A stretch of 64,000 nucleotides of DNA from Cristatella mucedo (lineage: Eukaryota; Bryozoa; Phylactolaemata; Cristatellidae): the NCBI GenBank assembly GCA_009760855.2, contig WPIO01000029.1, positions 3,252,501-3,316,500 on the forward strand, read 5' to 3'. The position numbers were made by a program, and so were the translations under genes. Positions 37,301-45,429 of the stretch are shown here, piece by piece. Within the stretch, counting starts at the first letter, position 1, and each line of letters starts with the position of its first letter. Under the pieces are notes generated by a model that made no database searches, had not been told where the DNA came from, and saw nothing but the letters and a program-made list of their open reading frames with translations.

Positions 37301-40300
37301 TTACCTGTTGCCTCTGAAGTTGTTGTGGCAGGGTTGTACTCGGCTCGGTCACTCAGCCAACGCTAATTATCAATGCCACAAATGTTCTTTGAGTAGTTTT
37401 GTCGACCGACGGATTTGTTCGAGCACCATCAGTTGACGGTTGGCCATTTCATTGGCAGGTTTCAGGTGCTGCTATTGCTACGGTGTAAATCACGCCAGAA
37501 AGCAGCGGCCCAACGCTCCATTGCTGGAGCTGAAGCCGGCGCTCCGCGAGGCGGACAGCTCGCATGATGAAGAGCTTGACGACGATGAAGGGGCCATCGC
37601 CGGTGCTGCCAACGGCGCATCCGAGTCGGTTGAAGAAGACTTTGGCAACGATGGTGATGGGGAAGGTGTAGTGAGTGAGGACATTGCACACGGTGGTGCT
37701 ACGGATGAGCAGGGTAACGATGAAGCAGGTGAGAGCATGTGTGCACATGTGTACAGGCGCCAGAGCACAATCGCACTCGTGTTGGCGTGCACGTGTTTGC
37801 CAGTTTTCGTCTGTATGGATGCATGCTTGTGTTTTGGTAAATGTGTGCATCAGTTGCTGCTGTTGCTGCGACCACTCCTGTCGCTGGCTCTGTTCTATGC
37901 CACCCATGCCACTGCTAGTGTCTACATCAGGGGCACCCGTTGCTTCTTGCCTTTGTACGTGGCCATGTTAAGGATCGGTCGTTTGGGGGAGGGGCTAGGC
38001 CGTCAAGTCGACTTACACTCGCTGCTGCATCGTGCACCGAGTGCTTCAGCCTCACTCAGAAAGTGAGATGGAGAGAATCGGAGACAGCTCGACTCCTCCT
38101 TGTGCAATCTCGGGCAGAGTAGAGAAATCTCGAGCGCCCCACTGCAAGATGGTCAGCACTGATCCGTGTAGCTGCGCTGATGATGCACTGCTCTGCGTCG
38201 GTATAGAGACTGAGCATGGAGTGCAAGCCCCTGTGCTTTAGGCTTTCCCTTGGTGTTGTTTTTGCGCAATTAATGCATGGAGTCTGGGAGATTTGAGCAC
38301 GAAACCGGTCTCAGTGTCCGTGCAATAATGGTTAGTGGGCATCTTCCTTAGCAGAGCCGGTGCTTTTTTAATCCTAATACAACCGTTAGGACGTCTTTGT
38401 TGTCGGTCTAGTTAGTAGACATCCTTTAAAAAGTGTGCTGCAGCCTCCGACCCTCCCTCGACGGAGCTGCACTCTCATTCGGTAGCTCAACTGATTAGGC
38501 ATGTGCTCCCCCCCCCCGATCGCAGATGGTTTGACTCCGATTGGGAAAGTTAGCCTGGATCTGTCCTCAGAATCTCGACGTAGTAGTTATTTTAAACCGT
38601 GACCGAACTAAGCACAGACCATGTCGAGCAGGTTGTGCTGTGTGCAGGGCATCATTAAAGCAGCTGAAAACTGTTATGCTTTGAATGCAGTGGCAAGTCT
38701 TAAATCTTAACTCTTATTGCTAGCTTACCCTGTAGACAAGATGCCACAATGCAGCCCCTTGTTATATTTGAGACCTCTTTAACAGATGCAGTCCTCCGGG
38801 AGAGCTTAGACCTACTACTGCCTGTAGGCCTTCGCTCTGTCAACGATTGGTCAGCTGCTCCTTGCCTCCCTACTTCCTATAGCTCGGTGCCCCCAGTTCG
38901 TCCTGCCACTTACTCCCTGAATTAGTTCAAAAGTAGGCTGGAAAGCTTGCCTTTTTGTTATCATCTTCAGGGTTGATGGATTTGATCACTGACCTACATT
39001 AATATGACAGTCCCTCCGGTCGTAGTGCATGTACTTTCATTGTCCACTATTGTACACCTCAGTTAATCGTTGTTAGTTTGCCTGGGCTGCATTTTTGTCC
39101 ATTTGGACGAGCTTTGGCCGTTGTACTTCTTCTTAAAGGCAATATGCCTTTTACGATTGTCAAGTGGCCGTGCAACCCACTGGGTTTTGCCGTGCTGTGC
39201 AAGCCCGTATACATCTATTCATTCACTAATGCACAGGCGGACAAGTCGATCAGCTTAAAATGTCGATCTCCTTAGATATCTTTGGTGTACCTCTGATATC
39301 AGCCTATTATCTATGAGTTGACTTTGCTGTGTCGAATGCAGCAGGCCTCGGTAATGGGACTCGGCGAAATTATTTTCTAGCTTCATCGGGGATGTTCCAT
39401 GTGTGTAACAGATAAGAAAATGCTTTTCTTGAAACTATTAGTGACAAGTCTGCCAACCCAAAAGCCTAACAACTCTTGGTGAGCGAGCCTTGCTGCCTCG
39501 TGCCACCATCAGTTGGGCATCGTATGAGATGCCCAAGCTGGTCAGACGTGGCAGTAATAACCTTGGCAGTCAGCAATGGCGAGGCAGGCAGCCATGTGAG
39601 TGTACCCTACTGTCCACCACCAGGCTTGTCACACTGCTTCTCAATGGACTAGTTGTACCAAGGTTTTGAGTGAAGCCGCTTTGTTCGTACTTGCAGAATG
39701 TTCAATACTGGTTCTCTGTGTGCTGTTTAATCGTATCACCCCCAATATGTAACGGCTCGCCGATTTGGCTAAGAAGATTTGACCTATAAATGCAAAAGCC
39801 GTGATAAGTCAACGGTCGTTATGCTGGAGAGATTTTCGTTTTGACAATTTGATTTATGCACATGATCAGTGCCCGAAATTCTACATCTTGTGCAGCAAAG
39901 TAGAATTAGAAGCATGGCTGAAATATGGGAGCAGTCGGTGAATTGGCAGGGGGAGGACATTGACGTTAGCAGTCTCTAGCGAAATGAGCTGCTCATCTGT
40001 TACCCTCAGTCGATTGTGAGCAAGGGGAGGTTGATACTGCTTCAGCAGTTCAATAAGGTACAGAAGTGACAAGCCATGGAGGATCTTCAAGAAGTTCACC
40101 GCCGTAGAAAGATTTTCACATGAGCAGTGTTGCCGCCTCTCTTGTAAGACTGCTAGTTGTCGTTTGGGGTCTGGGTTAAAGACATATTGCTTTGTGTAAT
40201 TGTGTCCTTTTCGAACTAGAAGTGCAGCTTTTGCTGCAAAAGCTTAGCTGCTTCTTTCCGTTTATGCTTCCTATTATAAATCGACGGCAGCATATGGCTT

Positions 40301-40692
40301 TGACTCGGTCCGCACCTGAATTAATGTGGGACGTCGTTGCAGATGAAGCTCTGTTAGAGCAATGTCTGCAACCTTTTGCTCTTTGTCAGTCTGCAGATAT
40401 AGCGCTGTGGGCATGCCACACTGCTGAGGAGTCATGCAAGCGCCAGACTCGATTGAATTGAATGAGCTTGTGGTTCGCTTGCCCTAGCCTTGTTGACCGA
40501 GCTGGTTTGCTTGCTAAGACGGCGGTTATTTTCTTAGCCTTTGGTGCACACTTGACCACACGATAGCAAGCCGACCCGTGGCCATGTAGCTCTTTCCAAT
40601 TCTCAGTGGCAGGAAGGTTTGAATGGTCACCGTCAGCAGCCGTCTGCTTTCCTAACTCGAGACGGATTCCCGTTCTTTTCGCTAGAGCAGAG

Positions 40693-40768
<76 letters not shown>

Positions 40769-41124
40769 TCACTCCGCTGTTTAGTGGAGCTGAACGCCCG
40801 ATTGAGCATCCTAATAAACTGTTCAGTTCAGTTAGTGGTCAGCATGCCAGCATTAACGACAGTGACCACTAGCCTTCGGTGTGTGAGAACACTGCTCTTG
40901 AAGCCCCGATGGGCTTCTAAGGCTGTGTTCATTTTCTTTTCTCTTTGCGTCGGTTCGCACGCGTGGTACTGGTTATGCTAACGAGCTAGCTCCACTTGGC
41001 TGAGTGGCCAGTATCGTGCTTCGACTGTTATCTTGTAGTTGCTTCAGCCGCAGGAAGCGTTGAAGCTCGACTCCCTCAGGTGACCGAGTCAGACGGAAGT
41101 GCAGATGCCTCGACCGTCAACTGA
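22321..41124 (+). CDS. LNPK: Lunapark, ER three-way-junction protein (complete gene, 11 coding exons)
   Basis: Lunapark sits in the endoplasmic reticulum membrane and stabilises three-way tubule junctions. The spliced frame is 1194 nt (397 residues; human LNPK is about 428), and all ten junctions agree in phase. Order: MGAVIRVLK, with Gly2 as a potential myristoylation site; STVEILEDIDK (human STVEVLESIDK); a basic helix; two membrane segments (about 42-66 and 75-100) with a short loop; a conserved helix with LEEVMEKETYK, identical to human at those residues; a proline/glutamine-rich linker (about 150-240); and the Lunapark zinc finger with Cys266, Cys269, Cys288 and Cys291 (YALIC..C, FRCCYC). 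An acidic C-terminal tail follows. The segment that gives the family its name (LNPARK) reads VNHARK here. Introns hold LINE and SINE copies. The final exon is the least certain part. Confidence 0.95.
22949..23077. repeat. Perfect tandem duplication, period 65 bp
   Basis: The 64-bp block at 22949-23012 recurs without visible change at 23014-23077. It begins TAGCCTCTTTTGAAACCGCG and ends TTTTTAAACGTTAGC. Identity of the two units suggests a recent event (or an assembly artefact). Confidence 0.97.
24290..24620 (+). mobile_element. LINE family A 3' fragment in LNPK intron 1
   Basis: Starts in the C-terminal coding end (NLKSLGNFAFSSHAPKP-like) and runs through the 3' UTR to AATGCCTAGAAAGGGATTTA and (ATT)n. 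Confidence 0.8.
25201..25662 (-). mobile_element. LINE family B 3' fragment in LNPK intron 1
   Basis: Antisense to LNPK. The 3' terminus carries four to five ATTAC pentamers (25201-25223 on the plus strand as TGTAA repeats). Its coding part reads NNKLAVPFFHLKTVGRRCFS near 25510-25570. Confidence 0.88.
26119..26160 (+). CDS. LNPK: LNPK coding exon 2
   Basis: Fourteen codons, RSKSTVEILEDIDK, phase 0 at both ends. Acceptor TTGTTGCAG; donor GTCAGA. Matches human RTKPSTVEVLESIDK, the conserved segment before the first coiled region. Confidence 0.93.
26422..26612 (+). CDS. LNPK: LNPK coding exon 3 (first membrane segment)
   Basis: 191 nt, starting after GACTCATAG and ending before GTGAGTAG with two bases of a split Leu codon. 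It encodes the basic helix EIELRRKLRQHNLHLQRK, then the hydrophobic YAVGLVLYSAMVYIGVGIF, then the loop and the start of membrane segment 2 (IFCAIPFLLFPP). Corresponds to human residues from EIQALEEFREKNQRLQK onward. Confidence 0.94.
26684..26856 (+). mobile_element. SINE1 copy in LNPK intron 3
   Basis: tRNA-like head with a near-consensus box B (GGGTTCGAATCCTG at about 26743), the middle GGGCGATTCTTTATTGC, GTGATAGCCGTAAAGGCTC and an AGGCTGTTAAATTAGC end. Same sense as LNPK. Confidence 0.88.
28170..28228 (+). CDS. LNPK: LNPK coding exon 4 (end of second membrane segment)
   Basis: 59 nt between TTTGGTTTCAG and GTTAGA. It completes the split Leu codon, then encodes IWMLRKLLHWYFVRRIENN, matching human IWSIRTVIIFFFSKRTERNN. 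It ends one base into an Asp codon. Confidence 0.92.
28336..28376 (+). CDS. LNPK: LNPK coding exon 5
   Basis: 41 nt between TTCTTTGCAG and GTAAGTTC. Completes Asp, then SALQELKEKKKSL, matching human EALDDLKSQRKKI. Ends in phase 0. Confidence 0.93.
28438..28467. repeat. Short (CA)n microsatellite
   Basis: An imperfect CA run in LNPK intron 5, just downstream of exon 5. Confidence 0.85.
28815..29352 (+). mobile_element. LINE family A 3' fragment in LNPK intron 5
   Basis: Reverse-transcriptase C-terminal text (NVLSLTFRSLHYLAPTYLSE) followed by the family A 3' UTR with CATGCTACCACTAACCATAC-type repeats and the tail AAGTGCCTAGAAAGAGATTA ending in (ATT)n. Confidence 0.88.
30790..30876 (+). CDS. 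LNPK: LNPK coding exon 6
   Basis: 29 codons between TTAATGTAG and GTAGGA, phase 0 at both ends. LEEVMEKETYKKAKEILEKF then DPEQFKKLE. LEEVMEKETYK is identical to the human protein. This exon gave the first firm identification. Confidence 0.97.
31115..31190 (-). mobile_element. LINE A/SINE2-type 3' tail in LNPK intron 6
   Basis: Antisense tail: AATAATAACACG, then TATAGCACTATAAGAGAAC, then AAATCTCTATGCAGGCACTT. Flanking sequence to about 31530 may be a decayed LINE A body but is not clearly readable. Confidence 0.6.
33024..33090 (+). CDS. LNPK: LNPK coding exon 7
   Basis: 67 nt between CATTTGCTGCAG and GTATAC. Encodes NANIEESAGIPLSTPLRLPP then GT, and leaves one base of an Asp codon. Starts in phase 0 as exon 6 requires and hands over the phase needed by exon 8. 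The joined text PPGTDLRRRP corresponds to human RPGQEIRQRT. Confidence 0.82.
33450..33608 (+). CDS. LNPK: LNPK coding exon 8 (linker)
   Basis: 159 nt between GCATTTGCAG and GTAAGAG. Encodes the low-complexity Pro/Gln/Ser linker (LRRRPVGGGGPLQQAVLSAP and on to MLPPHLQGHP). Linker composition rather than sequence is conserved in the family. Confidence 0.87.
34545..34724 (+). CDS. LNPK: LNPK coding exon 9 (first half of zinc finger)
   Basis: 180 nt between CGACGTTTCAG and GTAAGTGA. Contains MDRLVEYLVGDGPNQRYALI then CNQCLSHNGMALKEEFEYL, almost identical to human. Supplies zinc ligands Cys266 and Cys269 of the Lunapark zinc-binding domain. Confidence 0.97.
35395..35690 (-). mobile_element. Decayed LINE family B fragment in LNPK intron 9
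   Basis: The plus strand has TTAGAATTGTGGAAGTGAGT and following text that parallel the antisense copy at 25460-25650, but with many substitutions. A much older copy than the others. Confidence 0.55.
36532..36681 (-). mobile_element. SINE2 copy in LNPK intron 9
   Basis: Read on the minus strand: GAGCTGG, then TGGCCCAGCGG (an exact fit to the pol III box A consensus TRGCNNAGYGG), then GGTCGTGGGCTCGAGCCC (box B region), then the shared LINE A-like tail GAGATGAAGTTCTCTTGGGG and an A/T-rich end. Best-preserved SINE2 in the window. Confidence 0.88.
37459..37728 (+). CDS. LNPK: LNPK coding exon 10 (second half of zinc finger, acidic tail)
   Basis: 270 nt between TCATTGGCAG and GTGAGAG. FRCCYCYGVNHARKQRPNAP supplies Cys288 and Cys291 and replaces the family hallmark LNPARK by VNHARK. 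It continues into an acidic, disordered tail (SSHDEELDDDEG and on to DEQGNDEAG). A longer frame reads through the donor but loses the acidic character. Confidence 0.95.
37729..41053 (+). other. LNPK: LNPK intron 10 (3.3 kb)
   Basis: Contains poly-C (about 38510), a decayed minus-strand LINE C-terminal fragment at about 39885-40110 (reads KILHGLSLLYLIELLKQYQP) and a (GA)n microsatellite. No further exon was recognised. An unseen exon here cannot be excluded. Confidence 0.55.
40694..40765. repeat. (GA)n microsatellite
   Basis: An uninterrupted GA run of about 36 units in LNPK intron 10. Confidence 0.98.
41054..41124 (+). CDS. LNPK: LNPK coding exon 11, terminal
   Basis: 71 nt after acceptor GCTTCAGCCGCAG. 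It completes the split Gly codon and encodes SVEARLPQVTESDGSADAST then VN, with stop TGA at 41122-41124. Ser/Asp/Glu-rich composition fits the acidic C-terminal tail and the phase is exactly as required, but the sequence is not conserved enough to prove it. Confidence 0.65.
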
Positions 41125-41799
41125 TTGGGAGCCTGCTACTTCATCTGTACCACCCTCGTCAAAAAATCCTCGTGAAAGTACCCACCGATGTGCTCACCCT
41201 AGAGCTGCGTATCTCTCCTCGATATGCCAGTGACTGGTATTCGGTGCAATAGGTCGTGGAGCTGTCCCTGGGTCTCTTTTGCTATTCCCGTGGCCGTAAT
41301 AATTTATTGCTTTATGGAATACAAGTCTTGCTCAGTTTTTCTTTGGTTTTCTCTTGTGTTGCATTGACCATACGTACCTCTGGTGACTGCCGAGTAGATA
41401 GCGTCGTGATCATGATGTCGATGATGTGCACACGAAGCCTGCTAAAGATTGCCCCCCCCCCTGTCTGTGACCCCTATTCACAGCCATACCGATTCCGAGT
41501 ACTGGTGCTAATTATTTCCACTCTGTTCCGTAATATGCTCTGATACCTCTACGCAATTGTTTAATAATACTAACATGTGTTGGTGCTGCTGTCTGCAAAA
41601 GGTATTGCTGTTGCATGTGGGAGAAAAATCGGCCTCGATTGGGATTCCCTTCGAGGAAGTCGTGTTAAGGTAAGAAGAGAAAACGTTTTTTTGCCGAACA
41701 CAGCCTGCTGAACCAGCAGTGTAGACCACTGTAGAGGAATGCTCGTGTTGAGCATTACTGACGCACTCTGACCTCTTATTGCATTGGATGTGGCATTTA
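41125..41799. other. Probable LNPK 3' region; no other gene seen
   Basis: Sequence after the LNPK stop, with a C run at about 41452. No canonical AATAAA was found here, so the end of the transcript is not placed. Confidence 0.4.
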
Positions 41800-43012
41800 T
41801 GTGAAGTCGGACCTCAGTGTGTTCGATCCGCAGTCAGGTCTCGTCCACCAGACCAGTCACATGTCGAATTCCGCAAGGGTCCGTTTGCTGTTTGCGTTCT
41901 CGATTTATACTCAAATCTCTGGGGAAAGTGATTCGGGCCCATGGAATAGGCTTTTTATGAAAAATTTTATGATGAAGATACTCAGCTGTATTTGTAATTT
42001 AAACAGTCGGAATCTGCTGCAACGACTGATAAACTGAGTGCTTGCCTTGCAGACATTCGATCCTGAATGTAGACAAATTTTCCCTAAACTAAACGACGAT
42101 TAAACTGAACTGCTTCTCATAGGACATCCCCAGCGTGTGGCTTCACTAAAAACTGCTAATTTGCTAAGGCTTACTAGAAGGCTAATAGGTGATGCTGTTG
42201 TGAGATCATCACCGTGTGCTTGGAATTTAAGTGTCGTCTTCGACAGCTGCCTACATTTTGAGAGCAACGTTAAGAAGACTGCTTCCACTTCTAGCCATCA
42301 CGCCTGATCTCTATCTAAGATTAGGAGCTGTCTTCCACGGTGGCTTGCAAAAAATTTAAGTAGTTCCTTGGTTCTGTATCGGCTAGATTATTGTAATTTC
42401 CTTTCGGTTGGGCTACCGAAAAAGCCATTAGGCCAGTGCAGCTGGCAATGAATATGGCTGCAAGGCTAGTTCACAAATGCCAGAGGTTTAACCTCGTCTC
42501 TTCTTTGCTGAAAGAGCTAGGATGGCTGCCGGTTGATTAACGGATACAGAGCGAAGTTTCTCGCTTACAAGGCCCGCCACGGCTTGACTCCTTCATACGT
42601 AGCTGAAAAACCACCGGTTTTAGTCATCTCGCATACTTAGGTCCTGTATGGACAATAAATTAGCTGTTCTATTCCTCTACTTAAAGACCGTTGGCGACAA
42701 AGCTGTTGCTCTGCAGGTCCTAGACTGTGGAACTCGCTTCCACAATTCTTACGCAATGACAGCTACTCTCAAGCTGCCGACAATGGCTCATCCTTTTCGG
42801 AGGTCCTGAGCTGCTACTTCCATGCTACTCACTAACTCAACTGCTCTCCCGACTCTGCTATGCTTCCCACTTTCTTTTTTTTGCGTGAGATGAAGTCTGT
42901 TGGCTACCGAATGCTTACCGGAATTAGGCTTTGAGTGCACTATACAAAACTCTCTTCCGTAATACTCACTTAGTGTCGGTGATTTTGTAGAGTTACAGAG
43001 ATACACTACATC
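41800..43012 (+). mobile_element. LINE family B copy, degraded
   Basis: From a decayed reverse-transcriptase block (near 41830-41900) through a degraded active-site region (about 41960-41990) and the thumb to the family 3' end (GTAGAGTTACAGAGATACAC). Multiple stops and frameshifts. Confidence 0.82.
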
Positions 43013-43127
43013 ATCAAACTGGCAGTGATTTTTGGGATGTATTCCAGTCGGAGCTCGTGATTTGTCATCACACCACACACGGCCTGCGGGACTCAGAATG
43101 CCTGTGGTCAGCGGAATTAAAGTAAAG

Positions 43128-43160
43128 ATCAGCTGATTCAATAGCCTCGCTACTAAAGGG
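43128..43160 (-). mobile_element. SINE1 3' end remnant
   Basis: GATCAGCTGATTCAATAGCC matches the reversed SINE1 end. It lies directly next to the SINE2 copy that follows. Confidence 0.45.
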
Positions 43161-43170
43161 GCAGAAAAGT

Positions 43171-43318
43171 CTGAGCTGGTTTGGCCCAGTGGTTGTGCTC
43201 GCCCTGACCAAGATTTGGCAGAGGTCGTGGCTCGAGCCCCATGGCACATGTGAAACGCGTGAATAGAGATTAAGTTCTCTTAGGGCGCTATACAGATGAA
43301 TTATTTATTTATTTATTT
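43171..43318 (+). mobile_element. SINE2 copy
   Basis: GAGCTGG, then TGGCCCAGTGG (exact box A consensus), then GTCGTGGCTCGAGCCCC (box B region), then GAGATTAAGTTCTCTTAGGG CGCTATAC and an (ATTT)n end. Confidence 0.88.
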
Positions 43319-43620
43319 TGGCAACTTATAGGGAATATTCAGCAAGCAGTAAGGCGCTACCTGCTGCAGAACTCAAGTCCACGGCCTACGTCATGAAGTG
43401 CAAGTACCTCACTCAGCTCTGGGCTAAAGACCTAGCGACAACAAGCGCATGTTATCGATCTGATCGATCTGCCTGGAAGACAGCTCACTTGTTTGTCCAA
43501 TGGGAATTTCTTAAACTAGACACAAAATATACAGAAACCGAACTTAAAAAGGTCAAGTTGAAGCTGCTGTCAGCACTTGAGGACGTTTATAACGGACCGT
43601 CCTCTGTGCAGACATAACCT
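43318..43620 (+). other. Unrecognised 100-codon open frame
   Basis: An open frame of 99 residues ending at 43617, Lys/Leu-rich in its second half (KYTETELKKVKLKLLSALED). Its first third (AAELKSTAYVMKCKYLTQLW) resembles a frame at 7200-7260 read on the opposite strand, where that part looks like a tRNA-derived repeat. A repeat-derived frame is therefore more likely than a gene, but the Lys-rich part is unexplained. Confidence 0.3.
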
Positions 43621-43677
43621 CTCTCTAGGGTAAGTTGCAATGCAGAGCATGGAGTAAAAAGCTAGGTAAAGGTTAAG

Positions 43678-43835
43678 GTTAGCTGATTTAACCACGTTAT
43701 TGATATATAGCGGCAGACGAGCTTAAAGAGCCATCACTCACTTCAGTGGGCAATAAAGAATTACTCGTTTCGGGAATCGAGCGATTGCACCATCATTGCC
43801 GTGATATGTTAGCGCTTTACTATCGGGCTTAGACC
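43678..43835 (-). mobile_element. SINE1 copy, degraded
   Basis: The plus strand shows TTAGCTGATTTAACCACG, then GCGGCAGACGAGCTTAAAG, then CAGTGGGCAATAAAGAATTA. This is the reversed SINE1 order with loss of box B quality. Confidence 0.65.
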
Positions 43836-43839
43836 CGGC

Positions 43840-45429
43840 GGTTTCTGAACACATTAGCCAGTGAACAAGTGCACGAACGTCTCTTTAGTCGTTGTCATTC
43901 AAGAAGCACTTGATCTAAAAGCTCCTCTACTTAGGAGCTTGATGCTTAGCTAATCGTCTACCTGATTCTTCATTGCTCAGCCGTTTGCATCCAGGATCGT
44001 CCTACAACGGCACTAGTATCACGCTAAAATTTGGCAGGAAAGACGTAAGTGTACCCTAACTCGATGGATACCCTGCTTCCGGTTTGGATAGCTACCAGCA
44101 ACCTAAAGTACAGGACACGGTAGCCGAGCTCCACTCGGTATTCTCCACTGGGACCAAAACTGTATGACCCAGGTTTTTGGATAATTTAGTAAACGAGCCC
44201 GATTTGATCACGGCAAACACATTCGATCCCGATCATGCTGTTTAGGCGACCTCATTGCACAAAATGTGCAGGCTCACGAGTTTATTAGCACGATCATTAA
44301 TCATATGTCGAACACCAGTTTTTTAACTTGAGCAATTTCAAGAGTTTAACAGTTATTACGTCAAAAGCAAATCAGCGCCTATATCAAGATAGGTTTGTTG
44401 GTTAGTCCGTGATTCACTGACATGACTTTTACATAATAAAAATAATATAATCTATTTTTATTCTAACGTCTTCCTAAATCTTTCTTACGGTCTAGGCATT
44501 TAATATTAAAGACTTTGCGATATATTTATAGAACTACCATGACGGGACAGCAATGACGAGCGTAGGTCCAAAAGAGGGAGTAATTTTGCCCCTTTCCATT
44601 TGTAGCCACAACATGCACCATCATAGGTGAAATCGAATATGCCTTGTTGCGCCTGCATTTGGTAAGCGATGGGCATGCATAGATGGAATCTGTCCGCGGC
44701 TCTTCATGGGTGCGCTTACTGCAAAGTTAACACAAAATGAGATGGTCAACACGTCTGTACGTTCCGTAGTCGTAACTCAATGCTGATTCGCTATCCGAAG
44801 TTGAAAAATAAATTTTATAAAATTATTTACATTTTTGTTTTATAGAAAATCACAAAATAGAAGTTTGAATTGCGTTTTCACTTACCCTCTTATACAGATT
44901 TTGCTCCATTGACTAACAATTCTTAAGCTCGGCAATCAATGGGACTGTCTCACCAGTTAGGTCAGCGGACACTCAGACCCGCCTTTCAAGGAGAAGTTAG
45001 ATTTGACCCTGTCCTTTTCCCGAATGCAAGTTATAAGGCTGATAAAGGCGTTAGTTCAGGTTACTGCCTCAACTTCAATATCCCGTATTCTGACTGAGCA
45101 TTGGATTAACTTTTCATTGATTCATGGGCTCGCTAAAGTAAAGAACATTTTTTTTTTATTAGATCACTTTTACAGATACTCCGAAGTCTCTAACAAACGG
45201 TAGCCCAGACAACAAGCACAGCATGCTTGTGCGAGTGCAGCCTGAGATCTCAACCCGTAGCCGTAGGCTGCAAGGTGCTCGCACTCGTGGAAACGCGACC
45301 TACAAGTGGGTGGAGGTCTGCCGTCGAGAACGCTCCCCTGAACTTAACCCCACCCACCCCGCCAGAAGCCCAGTTGCCTCCTTCGAGCTACCGCCAACCT
45401 TCCGGGTTCGAAAAAGTCCGAGTTCGACG
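43840..45429. other. No gene seen
   Basis: AT-rich unique sequence. No readable repeat family, RNA gene or exon. Confidence 0.4.

Noticed and set aside
37440-38066. A single 208-codon gene
   Set aside because: Its first part is LNPK exon 10. The rest reads through a good donor (37729) into intron, where the composition changes abruptly.
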